This document shows positions 51,654-61,600 of a stretch of DNA of 64,000 nucleotides, piece after piece. The stretch spans positions 3,034,193 through 3,098,192 of the forward strand of contig CP159373.1 of NCBI GenBank assembly GCA_032595685.2. Reading direction: 5' to 3'. Source of the DNA: Candidatus Electrothrix aestuarii. Its GTDB lineage: Bacteria; Desulfobacterota; Desulfobulbia; Desulfobulbales; Desulfobulbaceae. Every line of letters starts with the position of its first letter. The first letter of the stretch is position 1. The notes below the pieces were generated by a model, which saw only the letters and a program-made list of their open reading frames with translations, searched no databases and had not been told where the DNA came from. The translations under genes and the position numbers were made by a program.

Positions 51654-54600
51654 TCAGCGGCAGGCCAACATCTGCTCGTTCAGGCGCTCGGCCTGGAGGC
51701 AGAAGGCCTCCATCCGGGCTTCAATGAGCTGCGGGAAGGGGTTGCCATCGGTCTCAATGCAGATGAACGGCAGCTTGCGCTCCTTCTCCAGGATGGGCCG
51801 CCAGCGGGATTCCTCACCGTTGAGCTGGGCCAGCTTCTCGGTGGTGGTGAACTTCTCGTTGAGCACCGCCTCAGCCACCCGCGAGGGCATACAGCCGAAG
51901 GGACCAATGGAGATGATGCCGCAGGAGGGATGGAGGATCTCGTGCATGGCCGAGCCCACCGTGACAATGGTCTCCACAGTGAGGTAGGGGGAAACATACT
52001 TGCTACCCGCTTCCATGACCGGCTCGATAGGGGCATTGCCGTCATAGAAGAACAGTCCGCTCGGTCCGAGCCGCTTGCGGATGGCATGGTTGAAGTAGCG
52101 CTTCACCTGCTCCCGAATAGCAAAGCCCTTGGTCCGCTCGCCCTCGATGTCATGCTTGATCAGCCAGTCAATGAACTTGATGTACTCGCTGATCATGGCC
52201 GTGCGCACGATAAAGCCCCGATCCGCCAGCTTCTCCATGATGTTCTGGAGGGAGAGGGGGTCATGGCGCACGTACATCTCCCCGATCAGGGAGATCTTGG
52301 GGATCTGCTCATAGGGCATCTTCAGCTCAATCTGCTTCAGGCGGGCCGCAGACTTGGAGAGCTGGGAGGCAATAATAGGCCAGCGCCGATGTATAACCTT
52401 CCTGACCGCCTCGAACTCTTCATGAAAGACCTGTAGGCCTGCCTCCCGATCCTTGGCCCCGGCCAGCACGGTGGACCACATCTCGTCAAAGAGGTCACCG
52501 ATGATAATGGCACGCCAGGCCGCCCGCAGGAAGTTGTCCCCCAGGTTGCAATACCCATTCATGGAGGTGGGGGTGAGCATGGCCACGTTCCGGATCTTTT
52601 GTCGCTCCAGCACCCGCTTGGTGTAGACATGGTACTGCCCCAGACGGCAGGGACCGTCGGAGCTGGCCATGTAGTAGATCAGTATCTCGTTGTCCTCACG
52701 TTCTTTGATGCGGTGCAGTAAGCCACCCAGGGTGGTCTGTAAGGGCAGACATTCCTTGCAGGAGGCATTACCACGTCCCAGCTTGAGGACGTCCTCGTTG
52801 GCTGATTCCAGGATTTCCGTGCGGATGCCGATCCTGCCGAAAGCAGCTGCCAGCAAAGGGGTGCAATAGCGGCTCATGGCCGGGATAAGCAGGCGGACCT
52901 TGGGGTCAGAGAGGGGAACCCACTGGGCATCTGAGGTGCGGACGCCAGCGACACCGTCTTTCTCCTCAAGGGTGGCGGCGCGGAAGAGACGATCGCTCAC
53001 CAGGGCAGAGGTCGCCTTTTTCTGGATCTCCCGGTAATAGCGGATAATGTCGAGGAAGGCCTCGATGCGGGTCTCCAGGCCAGCATCAGCGGTATGGCTG
53101 TCCAGCTCCAGGGTCAGGGAGGGCTTGCGGCCCATCACATCCCGGAAAAAGCTAACCAGGAAGGAGTCTGGGCCGCAGGAGAAGTTGGTGATATAGGTGC
53201 CAAAGAGCTGGGGGTGACGCTCGACAAAGCGGGCACCCTTGAGGATGATCTGGCCCATAGCCCAGTACATGTTCTCGTCATCAGAGAGCTTTTCCTCCCA
53301 GTAGGGCAGCATGTCAAAGGGGATCACAGCAATGCCCCGGCTGGCGAATTTGGCCGGAATACCCTTATTGGCCACTGAGGCAAAGGCGTTATAGGGACGA
53401 CCAAAGACCACAGTGCCGAATTTTTCCGGGTCCGCCTCAAGAGCAGCCAAGGCCTCCTTACCCATTGCGCGGATATCCTGGGTAAAGGTCTTCTGGGCCG
53501 TATCCGCCGCCTGCAAGGCCGCATCAACCGTATTGGTATCAACGCCCAATTTGCGGATCAGCTCCTCAAAGGCCTCGGTGTCTGCGGTATTGCCCTTGGA
53601 AAAGTCAATCACTTGGGAGATTACCCGGCCAGCAGGCGTCAGGCCCGGGAAGGCGGTGCGCAGATAATAGGGCTCTCCCTGGACCAGCACGCAGGTGCAG
53701 GAGGTCATATCCGGCTCGCCCATGTCCAGTCCCCGGAGATGGGGCATGAAGATGTAATCCGGCTTTTCCGTCAGCAGGGTTGCTGCGTAATTATGGGCGA
53801 TCTCCACCGGATAGCAAAAGGCTGCTCCCTGCTGATCCATGCCCTTGGGATCTTCCTTGGAGGGCAGGGTGAGGCGGAAGCCCAGCTCGGCAAAGAAGGC
53901 ATTGAAAAAGGGGAAATAGGTGTTGAGGAGAAAGGAGCGGTTCATGCCCACAGTGGGGCGGGTGTCTGTCGGATCAGCTGGTGCCAGATCGCGGAAGACC
54001 CGCTGCTCGCGCTTGATGACCAGATTCAAGTCCTCGGTCCTGACCTTGCGGTTATGGATCAGGTTGTCGTAGCGGTTACAGATACCTCCAAAGGGATAGA
54101 CCTTGTCCTTGATCTTGATCCGGGAGATCTCGCAGCCCCGGTCACAGTCCTTACCTCCGCCGCATTTGAAGGGTTCGCCGTATTCCACCTCACGGGCAAT
54201 GAGTTCCTGGAGATCATATTCCTGGGCTGTGAGCAGCCCCTGCTCCATCCTTCGTTCCACTTCCAGGGCCACACCAAATGCCCCCATGAGTCCGGCCTCG
54301 GAAGGAACCACCACATGTTTGCCGGTCAACCCGGCCATTGCTGCGGGTACGGCCTTATTATAGCAGACTCCGCCCTGAACAAAGACCTTCTTGCCCACGG
54401 GACGGTTGCCCTTAACTCGGTTATTATAATTCATGCCAATGGAGTAGACCAGACCGGCCACGATGTCCTTCAGGGGCACGTTTTCCTGGACTGAGCGTTT
54501 GATGTCCGAGCCGATAAAGGCAGCACACTGGTCGCTGAAGTTGGGCGGAGCTGTGGCCCGGAAAGCGGTATTACCGATCTCGGTCACGGCCAGCCCCAGG

Positions 54601-55922
54601 CTCTCCTTGGCTGCCTCTTCGAGAAAGGAGCCAGTCCCGGCGCTGCATGCCTCGTTCATGGCGTAATCGCTGGGCACCCCGTTGGTGATATAGGTGTACT
54701 TGGCATCCTGGCCGCCGATCTCGAATATGGTGTCTACCTCAGGATCAAAATGAACCGCTGCTGTTGCATGGGCCACGATCTCGTTGATCACCCCATCGGT
54801 CAGGGCATGGAGACCGGCAATCTGGCGACCGGACCCGGTGACACCCAGGCCCTCAATGCTGATCGGCACCTTGACCTGATCAGCCAGACTCTGGTAGACA
54901 TTTTTCGAGGCCCCGATGGGATCGCCGTTGGTGCGCAGGTATTCGGCTGCAACGATGGCCTTATCGCTGCGCCGCATGAGCACGCCCTTGGTGGTTGTGG
55001 AACCTACGTCCAACCCGAGGATCACCTTGTCGCCTTCCACCGCAACACCTCGTTCCTGGTGCTTATAATCCACCAGATGCTGGCATTCAGAGAGCGGGGG
55101 CAGGGTGGCCAGCCCGGCCCGCTGGTCGGTAAAGATGGCATTCAGCGAGGTGAAGGGGCGGACTTCATTCTCCATTGCCCAGAGGGCCGCGCCCAGGGCC
55201 TCAAAAGCCGCAGCCTCTGTCGGGATGTAGAGATCCGGGATGGCCTCTTGCAGGTAATGAACCATTGCCTGATTGCCCACGCAACCACCCACCAGCATGA
55301 CCGCATCTTTGGGCAGCTTCTTGAGCAGTTCCATGACCTTGCCGGACATCATCCGGGATAGGCCTGCTACCACCTGATCCTTGGGGATTCCCTTGTTCAG
55401 GGCATGGGTGCAATCACTTTTGCAGAAGACCGAGCAACGACCGGAAACCTTATAGGGTTTCTCCGGCAGCTTCATCTCCCCTGCCTCATCCAGGGTCACT
55501 GACATCCGGCCCAGCTGCTGGAGAAAAAACTCCCCGGTTCCGGAGGCGCATTTATTCCCGGTATGGATCTCGTTTACCCTGCCGTCCTCATCCAGATGAT
55601 AGACCATCGTGGTCTCACCACCGGCGCTGATCACCACCCGATAGGGATGATCCGGCGGCAGCAGGTACGCCGCAGCCAGTTCCACCGCCTCGGGTTCAGC
55701 AATGCCGGAAAAGTTGAGCATATTTCTGAATTTCCGACCAGTGACCGCGATACTGTATTCCTGCAGATCTTCAATCTGCTCCAGCATCTCCCGCAACACC
55801 TTTCTCGGGTTGCCATCATGGGCTCGGGATTGAGTAAAAAGAAGCTTCTTTTCCGTGCTGTTCTGCTCAAGTCCTGCAAGGGAGATGCTGGATGCACCTG
55901 CACATATGCCTAAAGATTTCAT
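51654..55922 (-). CDS. giant acyl-CoA dehydratase activase (BadF/HgdC-type) fused to dehydratase-like domains
   Basis: 1422 residues. Two ASKHA-fold ATPase domains come first: residues ~1-260 (ISAGGETTMVYHL; GNKCASGTGEFFLQQLGRM) and ~295-570 (GLDVGSTTTKGVLM; EIGGQDAKYTYI; NEACSAGTGSFLEEAAKES). Both carry the Cys that binds the shared [4Fe-4S] cluster used for ATP-driven electron transfer. A DUF2229-like part (~650-870) and an HgdB-like dehydratase-subunit region (to ~1400) follow. Such long fusions occur widely in anaerobes, with physiological substrate unknown. GC-rich, intact. Its last 29 residues are duplicated at 48720-48811. Confidence 0.9.
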   Translation of the reverse strand: MKSLGICAGASSISLAGLEQNSTEKKLLFTQSRAHDGNPRKVLREMLEQIEDLQEYSIAVTGRKFRNMLNFSGIAEPEAVELAAAYLLPPDHPYRVVISAGGETTMVYHLDEDGRVNEIHTGNKCASGTGEFFLQQLGRMSVTLDEAGEMKLPEKPYKVSGRCSVFCKSDCTHALNKGIPKDQVVAGLSRMMSGKVMELLKKLPKDAVMLVGGCVGNQAMVHYLQEAIPDLYIPTEAAAFEALGAALWAMENEVRPFTSLNAIFTDQRAGLATLPPLSECQHLVDYKHQERGVAVEGDKVILGLDVGSTTTKGVLMRRSDKAIVAAEYLRTNGDPIGASKNVYQSLADQVKVPISIEGLGVTGSGRQIAGLHALTDGVINEIVAHATAAVHFDPEVDTIFEIGGQDAKYTYITNGVPSDYAMNEACSAGTGSFLEEAAKESLGLAVTEIGNTAFRATAPPNFSDQCAAFIGSDIKRSVQENVPLKDIVAGLVYSIGMNYNNRVKGNRPVGKKVFVQGGVCYNKAVPAAMAGLTGKHVVVPSEAGLMGAFGVALEVERRMEQGLLTAQEYDLQELIAREVEYGEPFKCGGGKDCDRGCEISRIKIKDKVYPFGGICNRYDNLIHNRKVRTEDLNLVIKREQRVFRDLAPADPTDTRPTVGMNRSFLLNTYFPFFNAFFAELGFRLTLPSKEDPKGMDQQGAAFCYPVEIAHNYAATLLTEKPDYIFMPHLRGLDMGEPDMTSCTCVLVQGEPYYLRTAFPGLTPAGRVISQVIDFSKGNTADTEAFEELIRKLGVDTNTVDAALQAADTAQKTFTQDIRAMGKEALAALEADPEKFGTVVFGRPYNAFASVANKGIPAKFASRGIAVIPFDMLPYWEEKLSDDENMYWAMGQIILKGARFVERHPQLFGTYITNFSCGPDSFLVSFFRDVMGRKPSLTLELDSHTADAGLETRIEAFLDIIRYYREIQKKATSALVSDRLFRAATLEEKDGVAGVRTSDAQWVPLSDPKVRLLIPAMSRYCTPLLAAAFGRIGIRTEILESANEDVLKLGRGNASCKECLPLQTTLGGLLHRIKEREDNEILIYYMASSDGPCRLGQYHVYTKRVLERQKIRNVAMLTPTSMNGYCNLGDNFLRAAWRAIIIGDLFDEMWSTVLAGAKDREAGLQVFHEEFEAVRKVIHRRWPIIASQLSKSAARLKQIELKMPYEQIPKISLIGEMYVRHDPLSLQNIMEKLADRGFIVRTAMISEYIKFIDWLIKHDIEGERTKGFAIREQVKRYFNHAIRKRLGPSGLFFYDGNAPIEPVMEAGSKYVSPYLTVETIVTVGSAMHEILHPSCGIISIGPFGCMPSRVAEAVLNEKFTTTEKLAQLNGEESRWRPILEKERKLPFICIETDGNPFPQLIEARMEAFCLQAERLNEQMLACR

Positions 55923-55962
55923 GATGTTGAATTGTTGTAAGAGTTCTTTTTATGATTGGCGG

Positions 55963-56811
55963 TTATACGTCGTTCCAGATAGATAATGCTTGGCGATAGA
56001 CCTGTGATCGTGAAATATCCAGGTCTCTGGAAATGAGACGGACCGCGTCCTTGAGTGAAGTTTTTCCTTTGTCACGATACCAGATGATCAATTCGTTGAG
56101 GTCTTCCGGGCGTTCTTCTCGGGATTCAGTCATCCCGCTGACGATCAGGACCAACTCGCCCTTGACCTTACCCTTGGTGAGCTCTATCAGTTTGGAAATG
56201 GGGCCGAAAAGATGCTCTTCGTGGAGCTTGGTCAGTTCGCGGAAGAGCTGGGCCTGTCGATCTCCGAAAACCTCAAGGCAGTCCTGTAAGGTCGCCTGAA
56301 TACGGTGGGGGGCTTCGTAAAAGACCAGAGAGCAGTTAAATGCCTTGAGCGCATGGAATTGCTTGATGCGCTCGCCTGTTTTCGCTGCCGGAAAACCGCC
56401 GAAATAAAATCCTCCGCCTTGTATGCCGGAAACAGAAAGGGCTGCTGCAAGGGCTGAGGGGCCGGGGATGGGCACAACAGGGATGTCTTGCTGGCGTGCG
56501 GCCCGGACCAGAACTGCTCCGGGGTCGGAAACTCCTGGCGTGCCAGCATCCGAAACCAGGGCGATATCCATTCCATCACAGAGCTTTTCAAGTAGGTAGG
56601 CTGTTTTTTTCTGCTCATTATCACGATGATAGCTGGTCAGGTCCGCCTTGATGCCCAAGTAGGCCAGTAGTCTTCCGGTGTGGCGGGTGTCCTCGCAGGC
56701 GAGAAGATCTACGGAAGAGAGGATATCCTTCATACGTTGACTGATATCAGCAAGGTTACCGATGGGGGTTGCGACAATATACAGTGAGCCAGTCTTTTGT
56801 TCGGGTTTCAT
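55963..56811 (-). CDS. rsmI: 16S rRNA (cytidine(1402)-2'-O)-methyltransferase RsmI
   Basis: 282 residues. Tetrapyrrole-methylase fold with LYIVATPIGNLADIS at the start, ACEDTRHTGRLL, the SAM-binding LVSDAGTPGVSDPG, and VVPIPGPSALAAAL. It 2'-O-methylates C1402 in the decoding centre. The C-terminal helical part (SLKDAVRLISRDLDISRSQV) is the usual RsmI extension. ATG at 56811; it ends 40 bp upstream of the activase gene, same strand. Confidence 0.95.
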   Translation of the reverse strand: MKPEQKTGSLYIVATPIGNLADISQRMKDILSSVDLLACEDTRHTGRLLAYLGIKADLTSYHRDNEQKKTAYLLEKLCDGMDIALVSDAGTPGVSDPGAVLVRAARQQDIPVVPIPGPSALAAALSVSGIQGGGFYFGGFPAAKTGERIKQFHALKAFNCSLVFYEAPHRIQATLQDCLEVFGDRQAQLFRELTKLHEEHLFGPISKLIELTKGKVKGELVLIVSGMTESREERPEDLNELIIWYRDKGKTSLKDAVRLISRDLDISRSQVYRQALSIWNDV

Positions 56812-57121
56812 AATAAAGGCCCCTGCCCCTTTGGGTGGGGTATTAAGAAAAAAATGTTTTGTTGATATGCCGCAGGTAGCGGGGTGTCAGACCAGGAGCT
56901 TCGCAATGAGAAAACAGGTGGGAAGCAAAACAGGTTAAATCCTCTCGGAATCGTCCATTCACTTGTACCTTATTCAGCCTATTCTTTCAGCCTCTTTCAT
57001 CTGATAATGAGAAAAAAGTTCATTTTGGCGAACGGAAATGGTACCCTACAGGTATTACAGGAATTGACCATATACTCTATATATGGCATGGCACGACAAC
57101 TCACCAAGTTCGTAAAGTGAA
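56812..57121. other. divergent intergenic region, rsmI / lipoprotein gene
   Basis: 310 bp without a convincing gene; a 78-codon plus-strand ORF here (56884-57120) lacks any protein-like signal. Promoters for both flanking genes are expected but none stands out. Confidence 0.4.
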
Positions 57122-57472
57122 ATGAAGGGAAAGACGATACTGGCATTGGGCATAGGTTTGGGAATATTTCTTACGAGCTGCGGTTCAGAACGGCCGTTTT
57201 CCGCTCGATATACCTCTCCGAACCAGGTTATTATTACCTATCAGGGGAAACAGTACACCCTGAATCGCTATGGTATTGCCGCTTCAGTTCCTTTTGCTTA
57301 TCGCTTTGAAGATGACGGCGATCTTGATTTGACGATCGGCGGTAAACTGTATGAAGTGGATAGCCCTTATGATAGAGATAAGGATAAGAAAAAAGTTAAG
57401 AAAAAGAAACCTATGAAAAAGTCTGTGAAAAAGACTGCCCGGACAAAGCCAAACACCAAGACGAAACGATAA
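57122..57472 (+). CDS. small lipoprotein with lysine-rich tail
   Basis: 116 residues with a lipoprotein signal (ILALGIGLGIFLTSCG; Cys20). A compact beta-rich domain (NQVIITYQGKQYTLNRYG) is followed by a highly basic tail (DKKKVKKKKPMKKSVKK). The tail could bind peptidoglycan, nucleic acid or polyphosphate. It is 23 bp upstream of the K+ channel gene, so the two are likely co-transcribed. Confidence 0.7.
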   Translation: MKGKTILALGIGLGIFLTSCGSERPFSARYTSPNQVIITYQGKQYTLNRYGIAASVPFAYRFEDDGDLDLTIGGKLYEVDSPYDRDKDKKKVKKKKPMKKSVKKTARTKPNTKTKR

Positions 57473-57495
57473 GGCCATAGGGCTCGGCAGAGGCG

Positions 57496-58512
57496 ATGAA
57501 AAACAGACTCAAAAGGCTGTATCTTTTTTTTCAACGGGAGAATTTGCTCTATCTCCTTGGCTTGATTCTTGGAATGATCCTGTGCAGCAGTGCATTGATC
57601 GCATTTTTTGAGGAGAAGCTTTCCTTTAGCGATGGGGTATGGTGGAGCATTGTTACGCTGACAACAGTGGGGTATGGTGACATTTCCCCGGCAACTCCGG
57701 CTGGCCGCATATTGGCTGTTGTTATTATGTTTTTCGGCATAGGCCTGCTGGGTACGCTCAGTGCAGGGCTTGCCTCGATTTTGATCAACAGAAAGATGAG
57801 GGAGAATAGGGGAATGTGTCCTGCAACATTTGAAGAACATATTATCATTTGTGAATGGAACCATCGGGCAAAGGCTATTTTGAACGAGTTGCGGGCTGAT
57901 CCCCAGACTGAGCAGACCCCTGTGGTGTTGATTGCCGATATAGAAGAAGTTCCGCTTGAGGACCCTTATTTGGTCTTTATTCGCGGAGTGGTTTGCGAGG
58001 AAACTCTGGAAAAGGCCCATCTGAAAAAGGCGCAAACGATTATTGTGCTCGGGGACGATACTGCAGAGCCCACTGCCCGTGATGCCAAGGTGGTGCTCAC
58101 CACTCTGGCCGTTGAAAGCATGAATCCCCATGTGTATAGTGTAGTTGAATTGGTGGATAAGAAAAACGAGGCCCATTGTCTCCGCGCCAATGCAGACGAA
58201 ATTATTATCGGCAGTGAATTGAGTAGCCATCTGATTGCCAGTGCTGCTTCTGACCACGGTATCAGTCGGGTTGTGACGGAATTGCTGAGCAGTCGCTATG
58301 GTAATGAACTCTATTCCATGCCAGTCCCGGAGAGCATGGCCGGAAAAAATTTTCTGGATGTCTTTATTGCCATGAAGACAGAGCATAACATCACTGTCTT
58401 TGGTGTGCAGAAGGGGAGGGCTGGGGAGTTTATCCCTAATCCCAATGCTGAGTATTGCCTTGCGCCTGATGATTTGCTCCTGGTGATTTCGAAAGATCGG
58501 ATCAGAAAGTAA
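57496..58512 (+). CDS. two-helix potassium channel with RCK/TrkA-N and TrkA-C domains
   Basis: 338 residues. Two membrane helices (LLYLLGLILGMILCSSALIA, ILAVVIMFFGIGLLGTLSAG) flank a pore with the K+ selectivity filter TVGYGD. The cytoplasmic RCK part begins HIIICEWNHRAKAILNEL, where the usual GxGxxG is replaced by EWNHRA, so NAD binding is doubtful; the TrkA-C domain ends the protein (FLDVFIAMKTEHNITVFG). Likely a ligand-gated K+ channel of the MthK type. Confidence 0.9.
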   Translation: MKNRLKRLYLFFQRENLLYLLGLILGMILCSSALIAFFEEKLSFSDGVWWSIVTLTTVGYGDISPATPAGRILAVVIMFFGIGLLGTLSAGLASILINRKMRENRGMCPATFEEHIIICEWNHRAKAILNELRADPQTEQTPVVLIADIEEVPLEDPYLVFIRGVVCEETLEKAHLKKAQTIIVLGDDTAEPTARDAKVVLTTLAVESMNPHVYSVVELVDKKNEAHCLRANADEIIIGSELSSHLIASAASDHGISRVVTELLSSRYGNELYSMPVPESMAGKNFLDVFIAMKTEHNITVFGVQKGRAGEFIPNPNAEYCLAPDDLLLVISKDRIRK

Positions 58513-58629
58513 TTCAACAGAAAATTTACTGGTCCTCCTTACCCTGCTTTGCTCGCATGTACAGGCGGGGATGAGATAAATAACAAGCCGGAGAGCCCGA
58601 GTTCTGTTGTTCCGCTGGATGGAGTATTT

Positions 58630-61600
58630 ATGAGAGAGCTTCTGCTGCTTGATCTTGCCGGGTTTCGTTGCGGTGTTTGGAAAGAAGAAATACTTTCCCA
58701 TGATGAACAGAGCATACACTGGCTGACAGATAAGGAAGGGCCTGTCAGGGCTATCGCCATGATGGGAGCGCACCCGGTCAGTCTGGTGGATCTTTCTTAT
58801 TGTCTCGGGCTTGCACCTGCCCGGAGAGGTCGTATATATCCGGTGCTCGTTCCTGCTGGCCACGATTTTTCTATCGGCTTTGTTGTCGAACAAAAGCTAG
58901 AGGGAGTACAGGTGTCTGCTTCCGCTGTTTTTTCTCTGCCCACCTACGTACAAACCTCCTACATTGACAGTTGCGTTGAGCTCGACGGTGAACTTGTCCC
59001 CCTGATTAATATTCAGGCTATCCATACCCAGGTGTCACAGGGTAGTTATGTTCCTCAGGCGCCGCTGTTGCAGCTTCCAGCCCAAAAAGAGGAGAAGGCG
59101 TCCTCTCTTAGTGCTCTTCGGGGATTTAGCTATAATAAGAAATCCTTTGCAGCCTCTGTTGACTATTTTGCACTAGAGCAGGCCTTATCTCCTGGATCTC
59201 TTACCACGCTTCCGCTTCTGCCTCCCTTTGTCCGGGGGATCACACTCCATCATCAGCAAGTCCTCACCGTTCTTGATATTGGGAGATACCTGCAACTGGG
59301 GACAGAGCCAGAAGGACAGGATGAAAAATGGCTGATCAGCACGGTTGCCGGACAAGGCTTTGCCTTTGTTATTCATGATGACCAGGGTGTGTTGCCTGCT
59401 GAAGCTGTTGCCCTGACCCCGTTGCCGTTGCTGATTCGTTCTGACTGGCGACAGCAGGCTGTCCTTTATTCCCGGAAGATTATTCCTGTGCTTGATATCC
59501 GGGCGCTACTTTCCTGTCAGACCCATGAAATGGGATATCCCACCCTGGCTCCGCGTTTGCAGGCAGACAGCTCTTTTGAAGCGGCATTTGGTCAGGAGCA
59601 GGTCGAGATAGTGGAGTTCTCTCTCTGTAACATGGTGCATGCCCTTCCTGATATTGAGGTGCTTGATACCTTCCCTTTTACGCATTGTCAGAAGCTTGCC
59701 GAAACCAGAGGGCTTGTTGCTGGGGTGACTCTCTATAAGGACGAACTCCTTCCTGTGCTGGATCCGGCTCGCTGTTTCGGGCGCACATCCCAGCCTACGC
59801 CAACATGGACCTTGCTTCTGGTTTGTAATGGCGATCTACGCGCCCTTGTTCTGGTGGAAGAGGTTCTGGGAAAACGGTCTCTCAATATCAGCGAGCAGCG
59901 CCAGCTCCCCTTTACGGTTCCCCATTCCTGTGTATATGGTTGCTATCCGATGGCCAGCCGAGTGGGTTTGATTCTCAATATCCTGGCTCTGACCGTATAT
60001 TTTGATGACGAGCAGTCCAGTGAGCTGTTCCTCTTTGCAGACGACTTACTGCCTCCTGTTCTGGAGACTCAGGAGCAGCAGGAGGGGATTGACTCGAATA
60101 TCGAACAGGGAGATCAGGTTGGTGATGCTAGTGAAGCTGTTGCCTCGGTTATTGGTCAGGAAGAGGGGGGGGATGAGAATGCGCTTCCTGCGGTACGAGA
60201 GGAAAGCGTGGAGGATGATCTTTCTCCATTTCCTGCATCTGGCGACTTTCCTCTCCTTCCTCTTGTTGACGAAGGGGAGGGAGAGGAAAATGATTCGTAT
60301 CATGCATTGGAAGAAAAAGAACCTGTTGCATCCTGGGATTTAGAAGAGAAAGCCTCGCTCCTCCTCAGAGAAGAGCAAGATAGTTTGGTGAAGGCTGTTG
60401 TAGCCTCAATGCTGACCCGAAAGGCAGGTGAATATGCTGATTCGGCAACAGGAGAGAGCTTTGCTGATGCTTCCCTTGACGATGTCACCGGTTTGGATGA
60501 GAGCGAGGAAACTGAGGATATCTTTTCCTCTGTTGTCGCCGCAATGCTGACTGGGAATGGACACGATTTAGATGAAGAGGCGTGGGATATACCGGAACTT
60601 CGCCCTGCGCTAAAAGATGGAGATACTTCGGCCTCTGATGCAGGTGGTGATGAAGGTGATGAGGAAACGCAGAAAGAAGAAGCCTCTCAGGAAACGGAGC
60701 TGCATGCCGATGCTTTGCCTCCATCCTCTGAGATGGAACTCCCCGATGAAGCAGAATCCTCGTTCAATGCCGCTCCTGTTTTATTGACAGAAGAGCCAGA
60801 TGCGGTAGTGAACTCTACCTTGGCATTAATACTTCAAGGGAAAACGGAGGCACTGGATGAGCAGGTTTCGGGTGATGAAAACGATGACGAGGAAGAAGAC
60901 TCTTTCGATGTTGCAGCGGCAGAGGCGGTAGATTCTGAGAAGGATACGGAGCCGGTTTCCTTGACTGATGAGCAGGAACAACTACTGCAATCCTCTCTTG
61001 TTGAGGTCTTCTTGGCACAGGGAGAGGGTGCTGGTCCCTCCTCTTTGTCAGAAGGTGGAGTAGAAGAGCCGGATTCTCAGCCTGAGGCGGAAGAGCAGGC
61101 GGTGGCTCCCCTGGATGTTCGTACAGAGGAACAAGATGCCTTGTCGCAACACTCGATGGAAGCAGCCTCTTTTCAAGAGGAGGATGGAAGAACTATAAGA
61201 GCAGCTGGCGAGGAACAGGATGATTGGGAAGCAGAGGATATTTTTGCGGCCTTGGATGATCCAGCGGATGACGAAAAACATCATACTGTAGATGCCCCCC
61301 TGGAGGTCCCTAAAGAAGAGCAAGGCTTTTCTGATCTTTTTCCAGAGGAAGAAGATCCTTTGCATGCAGAATTAGAGGAGATGGGAGGCAGTACAGGTCA
61401 ATTTGCTACAGACCAACTTGAGCAGGAGAACGAGGCACCAGAGAGAAAAGTCTTGGGGGAACGTACAGCCGTTGATCAGGAAAATGACGAAAGATTTATC
61501 CACGATCAGTTGGATGGAGGTGCTGTCAGGCTTGAACTTTTTGATATTTCGGTTGAGAAAGAGCATGTAGAGAAAGAAGCAGGTCGAAAATCTGCTCCCC

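Noticed and set aside
51597-52436. 279-codon plus-strand frame opposite the activase 3' end
   Set aside because: Same reason: antisense to a strongly conserved coding region.
53613-54494. 293-codon plus-strand frame opposite the activase gene
   Set aside because: A shadow of the GC-rich activase coding strand; no protein family features.
56884-57120. 78-codon plus-strand ORF upstream of the small lipoprotein
   Set aside because: No ribosome-binding site and composition like non-coding DNA; no similarity recognised.
57367-58893. 508-codon open frame on the minus strand opposite the K+ channel gene
   Set aside because: The plus strand has unambiguous channel and RCK motifs; the minus-strand product is low in recognisable structure and is an antisense artefact.
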